Of a DNA stretch of 19,553 nt, positions 6,127-13,135 are shown one piece after another. Under the pieces are notes generated by a model that did not search any database, was not told where the DNA came from, and saw nothing but the letters and a program-made list of their open reading frames with translations. The stretch lies in contig CAZSSQ010000028.1 of NCBI GenBank assembly GCA_964609465.1, forward strand, positions 1-19,553. The letters run 5' to 3'. The position numbers and the translations under genes were made by a program. The stretch is from CAVSBT01 sp964609465. GTDB taxonomy: Bacteria > Chloroflexota > Dehalococcoidia > DSTF01 > JALHUB01. Each line of letters starts with the position of its first letter. Position 1 is the stretch's first letter.

Positions 6127-7476
6127 ATGAACAACGAGAGCCCGCCCATACGTCGTGTCGCCCCCACGGGCGTCTGTCTCCTCACCCTGGGCTGCAAGCT
6201 CAACCAGGCCGAATCTGAGGCCATCGCCCGCGACCTGCTGGCCGCCGGCTGCCAGGTGGTGGACCGGCCTGCCGCCGCCGATGCCTTCGTCATCAACACC
6301 TGCTCCGTCACGCACGTCGCCGACCGCAAGGCCCGTCACCTGGCCCGCCTGGCCCGCCGCCTCTCGCCTGGGGCGCCGGTGATCGTCACCGGCTGCTACG
6401 TGGAGACGGCGGGGCCCGGCCTGCGCGCCGCCATGAACGCCGACCTCATCCTGGGGAACGACGAGAAGCCTTCCCTGGCCGCCCGGCTGACCCGTATGGC
6501 TGCCTGCCGGCCGGGCGGGCTCGCCGACGCGGGCCCCCACCCCGACCCCGTGACCCCCCTGCGCACCAGGGCCTTCCTCAAGGTGCAGGAGGGCTGCAAC
6601 GACGTCTGTGCCTTCTGCATCGTCCCCCGCACCCGGGGCCGCGAGCGCAGCGTGCCCGTCGAGGAGGTGGTCGGCGCCGTGCGGGCCCGCGAGGAGGAGG
6701 GTGTGCAGGAGGTGGTGCTCACCGGCACCCAACTGGGCGCCTACAGGCCCGCCCGGCAGACGAACGGGGGCAACGGCGCGGCCGGCTCCGGCCCCGGTGT
6801 GCTGCTCCAGGGCGTCCTGGCTGAGACGGCGGTGCCGCGCCTGCGCCTCTCGTCGCTGCAGCCCCAGGACATCACCCCGGGGCTGCTCTCGCTGTGGGAC
6901 GACCCCCGTCTCTGCCGCCACTTCCACCTGGCTCTCCAGAGCGGTAGCGACGCCGTCCTCTCCCGCATGCGCCGCCGCTACACCGCCGAGGGCTTTCGCC
7001 GCGCCCTGGCCCTGATCCGGAGGCACGTTCCCGATGCCGCCGTCACCACCGACGTCATGGTCGGCTTCCCGGGCGAGTCCGAGGCTGACTTCGAGGAGAC
7101 CCACGCCTTCTGCCGCGAGGCCGCCTTCGCCGCCCTGCACGTCTTCCCCTACTCCCGCCGCCCGGGGACCGTCGCCTCCCGTCCGCCTTTGGCGGACGAG
7201 CAGGTGCCGGAGCCCGTGAAGCGGGAACGCGCCCGCCGCCTCCTGGCCCTGGGCCGGGACCTGCGGGCCGGCTTCGAAGGGCGCTTTCGCGGGCGGGTCA
7301 TGCCTGTGCTCTGGGAAAGGGCCCGGCCCAGTGAGGGAGGCCTCCTCTGGGAAGGCCTGACCGACAACTACATCCGGGTATTCACCCGCAGCGACGCCGA
7401 CCTCTGGAACCGCATCCTGCCCGTCCGCCTGGGAGGCCTCGACGGCTTGCTGGAGCCCGCCGGGCGGCGGGCTTGA
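6127..7476 (+). CDS. mtaB: tRNA (t6A37-C2)-methylthiotransferase
   Basis: A 449-residue radical-SAM methylthiotransferase. Cys23, Cys59 and Cys90 bind the auxiliary 4Fe-4S cluster, and Cys157-x3-Cys161-x2-Cys164 (GCNDVCAFC) binds the SAM cluster. TLGCKLNQAES and the signature IVPRTRGRERS point to the MtaB branch rather than MiaB or RimO. A TRAM-like domain follows residue ~380. It converts t6A37 to ms2t6A37 in ANN-decoding tRNAs, downstream of TsaD, which is encoded further right. The ATG at 6127 is chosen because the promoter -10 ends at 6095; an in-frame ATG at 6094 would overlap it. No Shine-Dalgarno is visible and a hairpin abuts the start. It heads an operon with the AmaP-like, scpB and DUF503 genes. 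Confidence 0.92.
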   Translation: MNNESPPIRRVAPTGVCLLTLGCKLNQAESEAIARDLLAAGCQVVDRPAAADAFVINTCSVTHVADRKARHLARLARRLSPGAPVIVTGCYVETAGPGLRAAMNADLILGNDEKPSLAARLTRMAACRPGGLADAGPHPDPVTPLRTRAFLKVQEGCNDVCAFCIVPRTRGRERSVPVEEVVGAVRAREEEGVQEVVLTGTQLGAYRPARQTNGGNGAAGSGPGVLLQGVLAETAVPRLRLSSLQPQDITPGLLSLWDDPRLCRHFHLALQSGSDAVLSRMRRRYTAEGFRRALALIRRHVPDAAVTTDVMVGFPGESEADFEETHAFCREAAFAALHVFPYSRRPGTVASRPPLADEQVPEPVKRERARRLLALGRDLRAGFEGRFRGRVMPVLWERARPSEGGLLWEGLTDNYIRVFTRSDADLWNRILPVRLGGLDGLLEPAGRRA

Positions 7477-7486
7477 GGAGGGAACG

Positions 7487-8275
7487 ATGAACCTCGCCAA
7501 CCGCCTCATCATCGTGCTGGGAGCCCTGGTGGTCATCTTTGCCGTGGCGGTGGTCATCCTCTTAACCTGGGCGGCCGCCTCCGAGAGCGTCGAACGTCTG
7601 GGTGACTTCGTCCAGTTCCTGAATGACCACGCGGAAGACAACGGATCGCGCATCATCCTCACCCTGGGCGGCATCGTGGTGGCCCTCCTCGCCCTGGTGG
7701 TGGTCATCGCCGAGCTGACCCCGCCTCGGGCAGAGCGGGTGCCCGTGCGCGACGTGCGGGCCGGCGACGCTCTCCTCTCGACGGACGCCATCGCTCAGCG
7801 TCTCCATCAGGAGGTATCCGTTGTGCCGCACGTCACCCAGGCCAAGGCGACTGTGGCTGCCCGCGGCAAGGGAGTAGAGGTGGACCTGGAGCTGCACGTG
7901 GACCCGGATACGAACCTGGCCCTCACCTCGGAGGAGGCATGCCGGGCCGTGGAGAACCTGCTGACGAACCGGCTCAGCGTCGAGATGGCGCGCCCGCCTC
8001 GCCTTAACATCCGCTACTCGGAGCTACGGCTGGCGGGGGCGCAGGCCGTGGCCTCGCCCCCCGCGCCGGCCCCTCCGGCCGAGGAGCCGTCGGCGGAGGT
8101 GGAAGAGAAGGAGTCGCCCGCGGCGGCCGCCGAGCCCTCGGCGGAGGTGGAAGAGAAGGAGTCGCCCGCGGCGGCCGCCGAGACGCCGGCGATAGCGGAC
8201 GAGGAGAAGCCCTCTGCCATGGAGACGCCGGCGGAAGGCGAGGGCGAGAGCCCCGAAGCCCAGAAGGAGACCTGA
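7487..8275 (+). CDS. AmaP-like (alkaline-shock anchor/Asp23-related) membrane protein with repeat-bearing acidic tail
   Basis: A 262-residue protein starting 10 bases after mtaB, with GAGGAGGG just before its ATG. Two membrane helices (about residues 5-27 and 56-77) are followed by a domain at ~85-180 with the feel of the Asp23/DUF322 fold (VDLELHVDPDTNLALTSEEACRAVENLL), the layout of AmaP. A long alanine/glutamate/proline-rich C-terminal tail from ~190 includes two tandem copies of a 16-residue unit. AmaP anchors Asp23 at the membrane in Firmicutes; no Asp23 gene is adjacent here. The function is therefore only a family-level guess at envelope stress or membrane organisation. The tail is low-complexity and probably disordered. 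Confidence 0.7.
   Translation: MNLANRLIIVLGALVVIFAVAVVILLTWAAASESVERLGDFVQFLNDHAEDNGSRIILTLGGIVVALLALVVVIAELTPPRAERVPVRDVRAGDALLSTDAIAQRLHQEVSVVPHVTQAKATVAARGKGVEVDLELHVDPDTNLALTSEEACRAVENLLTNRLSVEMARPPRLNIRYSELRLAGAQAVASPPAPAPPAEEPSAEVEEKESPAAAAEPSAEVEEKESPAAAAETPAIADEEKPSAMETPAEGEGESPEAQKET
8087..8182 (+). repeat. Two tandem 48-base units in the AmaP-like gene
   Basis: Copies at 8087-8134 and 8135-8182 differ at a single base (g at 8089, c at 8137, silent in a proline codon). Each encodes a 16-residue unit, PSAEVEEKESPAAAAE. The near identity indicates a recent in-frame duplication and a potentially variable tail length. Confidence 0.9.
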
Positions 8276-8354
8276 CGCCTCCGGCAAAGGCGATTCCGGC
8301 CAGACGGCCGCCCGTCCGGCCGCGTTCGCTGGAGGCCCGTTCGGGAGCGGCGAC

Positions 8355-8909
8355 GTGCCGAGACTGCAACCACCACCGGCTGAAAGGCTCAGGGCCGTCC
8401 TGGAGAGCCTCCTCTTCGTAGCCCAGGGACCCGTGGACGTGGGAGTGCTGGCACGCGTCCTGCGCGTCGAGACGCGGCAGGTGGAGGAGACAGTGGAAAG
8501 CCTCGCCGCCGACTGCCGTGAGCGGGGCGTGCGCATCCAGCGCGATGGACGCTACGTGCAGATGGTGACCGAACCTGAGGCCGCCCCCTACGTAGAACGA
8601 CTGCTGGGCATGGACCACCAGCAGCGCCTCTCCCACGCTGCCCTGGAGGCCCTGGCCATCATCGCCTACCGGCAGCCCATTACCCGCGCCGCCATCGAGG
8701 CCATCCGCGGCGTCAACTCGGACCGGGCGGTCGCCACCCTCATCGCGCGCGGCCTGGTGGAGGAGGTAGGACGGGCTGCTGCGCCCGGACACCCGGCTCT
8801 GCTGGGTACCACCGTTCGCTTCCTGGAGCACTTTGGTCTGGAGGGCCCGCAGGACCTGCCGCCCCTGCCTCGGGAGGAGCGCCAGGGCCTGGAGGAAGAG
8901 AAGCCATGA
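8355..8909 (+). CDS. scpB: Segregation and condensation protein B
   Basis: A 184-residue ScpB, the winged-helix subunit of the SMC-ScpAB complex that organises and segregates the chromosome. The family block LSHAALEALAIIAYRQPITR (about residues 93-112) is followed by EAIRGVNSD, LIARGLVEEVGRA and the C-terminal FLEHFGLEGPQDLPPL, a near-diagnostic ScpB ending. The start is a GTG; the preceding 79-base gap from the AmaP-like gene holds GC-rich dyads but no clear promoter. scpA, usually just upstream, is absent from this window. The stop overlaps the start of the DUF503 gene (ATGA), indicating translational coupling. Confidence 0.93.
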   Translation: MPRLQPPPAERLRAVLESLLFVAQGPVDVGVLARVLRVETRQVEETVESLAADCRERGVRIQRDGRYVQMVTEPEAAPYVERLLGMDHQQRLSHAALEALAIIAYRQPITRAAIEAIRGVNSDRAVATLIARGLVEEVGRAAAPGHPALLGTTVRFLEHFGLEGPQDLPPLPREERQGLEEEKP

Positions 8910-9199
8910 CCGTCGGAGCCTGTCGCATCACCCTGCGCCTGCCCGAGAACGACTCTCTGAAGGGCAAGCGTCAACTCATCAAGTCGATCACCAGCCGTGT
9001 CCACAACAAGTACAACGTCTCCATCGCCGAGATCGGCGACAACGAGAGCTGGCAGATCGTCTCCCTGGGGATTAGCTGCGTCTCCAACAGCGCCCGCCAC
9101 GCTGATGAGATGCTCACCAAGGTCGTCAAGTTCATCGCCGGCAGCCGCCTGGAGGCGGAGCTCCTGGACTACGAGATAGAGATGCTCCAGGCCCTCTAG
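8906..9199 (+). CDS. ylxP: DUF503 (YlxP-like) family protein
   Basis: A 97-residue single-domain protein. The start MTVGACRITLRLPENDSLKGKRQ and the segment IKSITSRVHNKYNVSIAEIGDNESWQ are characteristic of DUF503/YlxP. It overlaps the scpB stop by four bases, which fixes the start. In Firmicutes ylxP sits beside infB and rbfA, and a role around ribosome assembly has been proposed for the neighbourhood; here it is instead coupled to scpB. It is the last gene of the mtaB operon and is followed by a long hairpin. Molecular function is not established from sequence. Confidence 0.85.
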   Translation: MTVGACRITLRLPENDSLKGKRQLIKSITSRVHNKYNVSIAEIGDNESWQIVSLGISCVSNSARHADEMLTKVVKFIAGSRLEAELLDYEIEMLQAL

Positions 9200-9219
9200 C
9201 AAGCGGTTCGCAGGAAAGG

Positions 9220-9249
9220 GCGAGGCCGGGCCCCACGGCCCGGCCTCGC
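9220..9249. terminator. 13-bp perfect hairpin between convergent ylxP and rimO
   Basis: GCGAGGCCGGGCC (9220-9232) and GGCCCGGCCTCGC (9237-9249) pair completely around a CCAC loop. It lies between two convergent stops at 9199 and 9268. As at the other convergent junctions, no U-tract follows on either strand. Confidence 0.7.
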
Positions 9250-9267
9250 TGGTCTTCAAGGCCCGTC

Positions 9268-10608
9268 TCAGGAAGACACAAGCCTGCCCCACAGGTCGTA
9301 CGGCAGCGCCTGTTCCACCCGCACGCGCACCATTGAGCCGGGCGGTGGGTGGCCGGGGCCCAGCACCAGACCGTCCACCTCCGGCGCGTCGCGGTAGGAG
9401 CGCCCGGCGAAGACCTCGTCTCTTCCTGGGCGCCGCCCGTCGGAGCTCCCCTCCGACTCCACCAGCACCGTGAGCTCTCGCCCCACCCACTCCTGGTTGC
9501 GAGCCAGGGACACCTCCTGGGCGACGCGCATCAGGCGCCGGTAGCGGCGACGCTTCACGGCCTCCGGCACCTGTTCGGGGGCTCGCGCCGCCGCCGTGCC
9601 GGGCTCGGGCGAGTAGACGAAGGCGCCTACGTGGTCGAAGCGCATCTCCCGCACGAAGTCCAGCATCTCTTCGAACTCCGCCTCCGTCTCCCCGGGGTAG
9701 CCCACGATGAAAGTAGTGCGCAGGGCGACGTCCGGCATGGCGGAGCGCAGCCGGGCGAACATCTGGCGCGAGCGGTCCGGGTTGCTGGGCCGGCGCATGC
9801 GCCGGAGGACGGCGGCGCTGGCGTGCTGGAGCGGTATGTCCAGGTAGTGGCACACCTGAGGCAGAGAGGCCATGGTGCGGGCCAGGCGAGCGCTGACGTG
9901 GCCGGGGTAGGCATACATCACGCGGATCCAGGGCCCGCCGTCGGCGGGCGGCACCGCTTCCGCCAGGCGTGCCAGCAGCTCGGGCAGGCCATCGTGGTGT
10001 CCGCGGTCGCGGCCGTAGGCGGTGCTGTCCTGGGCCACCAGCACCAGCTCCTGCACCCCCTGGGCGGCCAGCCGCCTGGCCTCGGCGACCAGGGCCTCGG
10101 GCTCGACGCTGTGGAGGCGCCCCTTGATGCGAGGGATGATGCAGAAAGCGCAGGGGGCGTTACAGCCGTCAGAGATCTTCAGGTAGGCGCTGGGCCGCGG
10201 GCTCCGGGAAGCCTCCGGGATATGGAACGGCGCCTCCGCGCCCGACGGCCGGGCCTGGCGAGGGCGGCCGGCGGTGCCTGCCAGTGCCGCCACCTGCTCC
10301 CAGGCCTCGACGCCGAAGAGGGCGTCCACCTCCGGCATCTCCTCCTGGAGCTGGCGGGCGTAGATCTGCGACAGGCAGCCGGCCACCACCAGCTTCTGCC
10401 GCGGTCGCTTGCGGAGGGCCAGCCGGAGGATGGCGTCGATGGACTCCTCCCGCGCTGCCTCCAGGAAGCCGCAGGTGTTCACGACGATGAGGTCGGCGCG
10501 GGCCGGCCGGTCGGTGGGCTCGTGGTAGCCCTCCCGCAGGAGCGCCTCCAGCTTGTCGGAGTCGGCGACGTTCTTGGGGCAGCCCAGGGTCACCAGGTGA
10601 TAGCGCAT
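9268..10608 (-). CDS. rimO: Ribosomal protein S12 methylthiotransferase
   Basis: A 446-residue radical-SAM methylthiotransferase. The N-terminal LGCPKNVADSD is the RimO-type variant of the motif, with Cys10, Cys46 and Cys78 as ligands of the auxiliary cluster. Cys149-x3-Cys153-x2-Cys156 (GCNAPCAFC) binds the SAM cluster, followed by IIPRIKGRLHS. A C-terminal TRAM domain is expected from about residue 375. RimO methylthiolates a conserved aspartate of ribosomal protein S12. The ATG start lies eight bases after the stop of the RodZ-like gene, so the two are cotranscribed from the promoter at 11427-11455. It is convergent with the mtaB operon. Confidence 0.94.
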   Translation of the reverse strand: MRYHLVTLGCPKNVADSDKLEALLREGYHEPTDRPARADLIVVNTCGFLEAAREESIDAILRLALRKRPRQKLVVAGCLSQIYARQLQEEMPEVDALFGVEAWEQVAALAGTAGRPRQARPSGAEAPFHIPEASRSPRPSAYLKISDGCNAPCAFCIIPRIKGRLHSVEPEALVAEARRLAAQGVQELVLVAQDSTAYGRDRGHHDGLPELLARLAEAVPPADGGPWIRVMYAYPGHVSARLARTMASLPQVCHYLDIPLQHASAAVLRRMRRPSNPDRSRQMFARLRSAMPDVALRTTFIVGYPGETEAEFEEMLDFVREMRFDHVGAFVYSPEPGTAAARAPEQVPEAVKRRRYRRLMRVAQEVSLARNQEWVGRELTVLVESEGSSDGRRPGRDEVFAGRSYRDAPEVDGLVLGPGHPPPGSMVRVRVEQALPYDLWGRLVSS

Positions 10609-10616
10609 GGGGCTTT

Positions 10617-11390
10617 CTAGCGGCCGCCGCGGCTAACGACAAGCGTCACGGACTCGTCGTCCCCGAGCTCGCTGCCGGGGGTCGGGCTCTGGTCGAAGAC
10701 GAGCCCCTGGGGGACATCCTTGTTCTCCACCTCGATGACAACGTAGCTCATGCCCTTGTCGCCGAGGACAGCGAGGGCGGCGTCCAGAGTGGCCCCCTCG
10801 AAGTCTGGCACCACCCCGGGGCCCGTGGGCTCTATGGGGCGCCCCTGGGTCTCTTGGGTAGGAAGAGCCTCCGCGGTGGGCGCTTCCTCCGGGGAAGACT
10901 CAACAGGCGGCGACTCCACGGTGGGCTCCACGGGTGAAGCAGGCGCCTCGACGGCACCCGCCTGGGCGCTTTCTGCGGTGGAGGCAGCCGTGGGCCTACC
11001 GGGTATGAGACCACCGCCTTCCCCTTCGGAGCCAGAGCGGTAGAGGAGGAGACCGGCGGCCAGGAGGAAGAGGACCACTATGCCCGCCACCACCCAGTTG
11101 ATGGAGAAGCCGGGCGTCGTGGGGCGGCTGATCTCGGGCAGGGGCGACACGTCTGGCTCCAGCCGGGCGTGGGGGAGGGCGGCGAGAAGCTGAGCGGCGT
11201 CCAGGCCCAGGTACTGGGCATAGGTGCGGAGGAAGGCGCGCGCATAGAAGGGAGCCGGGAAGGCGGAGAATTCCTCTCGTTCCAGGGCTTCCAGATATCG
11301 CTTGGAGATTCGGGTATCGCGCTCGGCGTCCTCGATGGTCAGGCCACGGGCGACCCTGGCCTGAAAGAGAACTCTGCCTAGTTCAGCCAT
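10617..11390 (-). CDS. RodZ-like helix-turn-helix membrane protein with a C-terminal PASTA domain
   Basis: A 257-residue protein starting at the ATG at 11390; the upstream in-frame GTG at 11423 would lie before the predicted transcription start and is rejected. Residues 1-72 form a RodZ-type HTH (LGRVLFQARVARGLTIEDAE, YLEALEREEF, FYARAFLRTYAQYLGLD). A membrane helix follows at about 98-117, then a proline/glutamate/threonine-rich linker (~125-190) and a PASTA domain at 191-256 (VPDFEGATLDAALAVL, QSPTPGSEL, VTLVVSRG). RodZ links MreB to the wall machinery; PASTA domains bind peptidoglycan fragments. The usual RodZ C-terminal DUF4115 is missing. It is cotranscribed with rimO. The domain calls are firm; the role in cell shape or wall sensing is inferred. 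Confidence 0.85.
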   Translation of the reverse strand: MAELGRVLFQARVARGLTIEDAERDTRISKRYLEALEREEFSAFPAPFYARAFLRTYAQYLGLDAAQLLAALPHARLEPDVSPLPEISRPTTPGFSINWVVAGIVVLFLLAAGLLLYRSGSEGEGGGLIPGRPTAASTAESAQAGAVEAPASPVEPTVESPPVESSPEEAPTAEALPTQETQGRPIEPTGPGVVPDFEGATLDAALAVLGDKGMSYVVIEVENKDVPQGLVFDQSPTPGSELGDDESVTLVVSRGGR

Positions 11391-11426
11391 AACGAAGTTT
11401 TTGCCTGGAGGAGGGTGCCCCACGGC

Positions 11427-11455
11427 ACTATATCGATTGCGGGCGCCCCGGTCAA
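11427..11455 (-). promoter_or_regulatory. Promoter for the RodZ-like gene and rimO
   Basis: On the minus strand TTGACC (11455-11450), a 17-base spacer and TATAGT (11432-11427) give a near-consensus sigma-70 promoter. Transcription would start near 11420, about 30 bases before the ATG at 11390. No Shine-Dalgarno is seen in that short leader. Confidence 0.75.
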
Positions 11456-11486
11456 CCGCTACGTCAACAAGCCGAGACGCCGAGGT

Positions 11487-11981
11487 TCAGGGAAGGTGCT
11501 TGGCGGCGTCGAACTCGGCGGGAAGCACCTGCAACAGGATGGGCGCCCGCTCGGTGAAAAGGGGCGAAAGTGAGGACTCGCTGATGGCCTGACCGAGGCC
11601 CAGGGATGGGTAGGTGGCAAACAGGATGAGCAGCACCTGAATGATCACTACGCCCTTGGCAAACCCGAAGACGGCCCCCGCCAGTTGGTCAAAGGTGCCT
11701 AGCATGAGGAGCGAGGCCGTCTCCTTGAGGAGCATGGCCACCACATGGCCGGCCAGGGCGGTGGTGCCGAAGATTGCGAGGAAAGCCGCTATCCTGGCTG
11801 CCCTATCGCTGTCGATGAACGTCCTTATGTCGTCGGCCAGCCGCTCGTAGAAGAGCCCCGCCAGCACTACTCCCAGGACGACGGAGACGATAGTGACGAC
11901 CTCGCGGATGAACCCGGCCGTGAAGGCGGTGAAGATGAACCAGACGAGCAACGCCAGGATAACGCCGTCCAGCCAGTTCAC
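11487..11981 (-). CDS. CvpA family membrane protein
   Basis: A 164-residue protein with four hydrophobic segments and the CvpA-type opening MNWLDGVILALLVWFIFTAF, followed by GFIREVVTI and the later LAGAVFGFAKGVVI block that marks the family. CvpA was first tied to colicin V production and is now associated with envelope homeostasis; the exact activity is unknown. The GTG start has GAGGT about six bases upstream. It ends about 55 bases before the predicted start of the RodZ-like transcript and is preceded by a promoter at 12192-12220 with a leader of about 200 bases. Confidence 0.85.
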   Translation of the reverse strand: MNWLDGVILALLVWFIFTAFTAGFIREVVTIVSVVLGVVLAGLFYERLADDIRTFIDSDRAARIAAFLAIFGTTALAGHVVAMLLKETASLLMLGTFDQLAGAVFGFAKGVVIIQVLLILFATYPSLGLGQAISESSLSPLFTERAPILLQVLPAEFDAAKHLP

Positions 11982-12125
11982 GGCCTACCTCGCGACCCGG
12001 GCAGCTCGCTGCGCCCCCGCGGCGCGGCTTCCAGAAATGAGAAAACCGCGCTGGCGGGGGAGCAGCGGCATGGGCAACAGATAGCCTTTCTTCCTGCCAT
12101 TTGGACTGACAAGCTCTGCCGGCCT

Positions 12126-12142
12126 TGCCTGCCGGGCAGGCA
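12126..12142. repeat. GCCTGCC-type palindrome in the cvpA leader
   Basis: TGCCTGCC-G-GGCAGGCA is a near-perfect 17-base palindrome flanked by further CAGGC/CCGGCC. Its core matches the larger palindrome at 19052-19085. It falls in the leader between the predicted cvpA promoter and its start codon, so it would be transcribed as a tight hairpin. Confidence 0.55.
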
Positions 12143-12191
12143 GGCTCCGCCAGCCTCCTATAGATTGTCGGCCCAGCGGCGAGCGGCCTTC

Positions 12192-12220
12192 AGTCTAGCA
12201 CAGGCCACCAAGGCTGACAA
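12192..12220 (-). promoter_or_regulatory. Promoter for cvpA
   Basis: On the minus strand TTGTCA (12220-12215), a 17-base spacer and TAGACT (12197-12192), preceded by TGC (extended -10). The start is predicted near 12185, leaving a leader of roughly 200 bases to the GTG at 11981. It sits just after the PAP2 phosphatase stop (12229). Confidence 0.5.
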
Positions 12221-12228
12221 ACCACCCA

Positions 12229-12942
12229 CTACGGAGGGATACCCTCCTCGGCAGGAGGGCGCCACCGCCGGTAGCAGCGCAGGGCCAGCGTCAGGTAGAG
12301 CACGCTCAGGACATAGCCGCCGAGCACGTCGCTGGGCCAGTGGGCGCCCGTATAGACGCTGGCCGGCCCCATCCCGAGCACAACGAAGAGGCAGAAGCCC
12401 TGAAGGGCCAACCGCGGCAACGGGTGGCGAATCACCACGGGAACCAGCAGAAAGAGAAGTCCAAACAAAGTGAGGGCGGTGACCACATGGCCACTGGGGA
12501 AGCTGAAGCTCGACAGGTGCTCGCTGACCCGTACCAGGTCTGGAGTGGGCCGCGGTCTCTCCACGGCTTCCTTCAGCAGCCCTTGACCGAGCCTGGGCAC
12601 GATGGTGGAGAAGACAAGGAACCCCTCTCGGTAGCGCCTGGCCAGGAGCAGGGCAGCCGTCGCCAGCAGCCAGATCAGGTTCGACGGCAGGTTTCCCAGG
12701 TCGCGCAGAAAGACAGCGACGCCGCCCCAGAGGGGGATGCCGCCATCGCGCTGGATCCAGTGGGCGATCCGCAGGTCGGCAGGAAAGTGGCTATGGAGGG
12801 AGGCGAGGGCAGCCAGCACACCTAGGAGGGCCAGGCCGGCCAGCCAGGCAAGCCAGAAGAAGTCGGTGGACCGAGGTCGAGCCAGGGCCACGTCCTCCTC
12901 TTCAGTGTCTATGCCGGCGTCCGCTTGGCGCCACCAGGCCAT
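12229..12942 (-). CDS. PAP2-family membrane phosphatase
   Basis: A type-2 phosphatidic-acid-phosphatase-like protein of 237 residues from the ATG at 12942 (a TTG at 12969 would add nine residues). All three PAP2 motifs are present in order: KEAVERPRP (K-x6-R-P), SFPSGH, and YTGAHWPSDVLGGY carrying the catalytic His and Asp. Several hydrophobic segments (LAWLAGLALLGVLAAL, LIWLLATAALLLA, VVTALTLFGLLFLLV and two more) give about five or six membrane helices. Such enzymes dephosphorylate lipid phosphates such as phosphatidic acid, PGP or undecaprenyl pyrophosphate; which one cannot be told here. It is divergent from the SufR-like regulator and lies upstream of cvpA on the same strand. Confidence 0.9.
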   Translation of the reverse strand: MAWWRQADAGIDTEEEDVALARPRSTDFFWLAWLAGLALLGVLAALASLHSHFPADLRIAHWIQRDGGIPLWGGVAVFLRDLGNLPSNLIWLLATAALLLARRYREGFLVFSTIVPRLGQGLLKEAVERPRPTPDLVRVSEHLSSFSFPSGHVVTALTLFGLLFLLVPVVIRHPLPRLALQGFCLFVVLGMGPASVYTGAHWPSDVLGGYVLSVLYLTLALRCYRRWRPPAEEGIPP

Positions 12943-13011
12943 TATGGTCCAGCCATCCAGGGCCCTCAAGGGCAGGCGACATCCGGGGCGGCGCCATGCG
13001 CCAGCTCTACA

Positions 13012-13038
13012 CTCTAGCGCTTCTTGGTATGGCTAGAG
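13012..13038. repeat. 7-bp inverted repeat between the PAP2 and SufR-like genes
   Basis: CTCTAGC (13012-13018) and GCTAGAG (13032-13038) are exact reverse complements 13 bases apart, in the divergent regulatory region. It could be an operator for either gene; no regulator can be assigned. Confidence 0.4.
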
Positions 13039-13077
13039 CCGAGCGCGCCTTGACATTGTAGCCCTTCGTGCCGATCT

Positions 13078-13123
13078 GTTAGTATATTACGCAGAAGATA
13101 TTGCCCTTTTGTTGTAAACTAAC
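13078..13123. promoter_or_regulatory. Pair of inverted operator-like sites upstream of the SufR-like gene
   Basis: GTTAGTATATTAC (13078-13090) and GTTGTAAACTAAC (13111-13123) match each other in opposite orientation at 10 of 13 positions, with 33 bases between centres, about three helical turns. The second ends 12 bases before the start codon. Position suggests autoregulation. TTGACA at 13050-13055 is present but no -10 lies at normal spacing from it. Confidence 0.4.
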
Positions 13124-13135
13124 GGGGTTTTCCCT

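Noticed and set aside
7181..7197. GTCCGCC-TTT-GGCGGAC palindrome inside mtaB
   Set aside because: It may belong to a dispersed repeat family, but a single copy in the window and only a slightly longer linker in the protein are too little to call an insertion.
5722..7791. 689-codon open frame on the minus strand
   Set aside because: It lies opposite mtaB and the AmaP-like gene, both supported by family motifs and ribosome-binding sites. The translated product is a low-complexity Gly/Ala/Arg/His mix typical of an antisense shadow in GC-rich DNA.
8666..9853. 395-codon minus-strand open frame spanning scpB, ylxP and the rimO end
   Set aside because: It crosses the terminator hairpin and lies opposite well-supported genes; composition is Arg/Pro/Gly-rich shadow.
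9349..10620. 423-codon open frame on the plus strand
   Set aside because: It is antisense to rimO, whose cluster cysteines and full family length are clear; the opposite translation has no recognisable motif.
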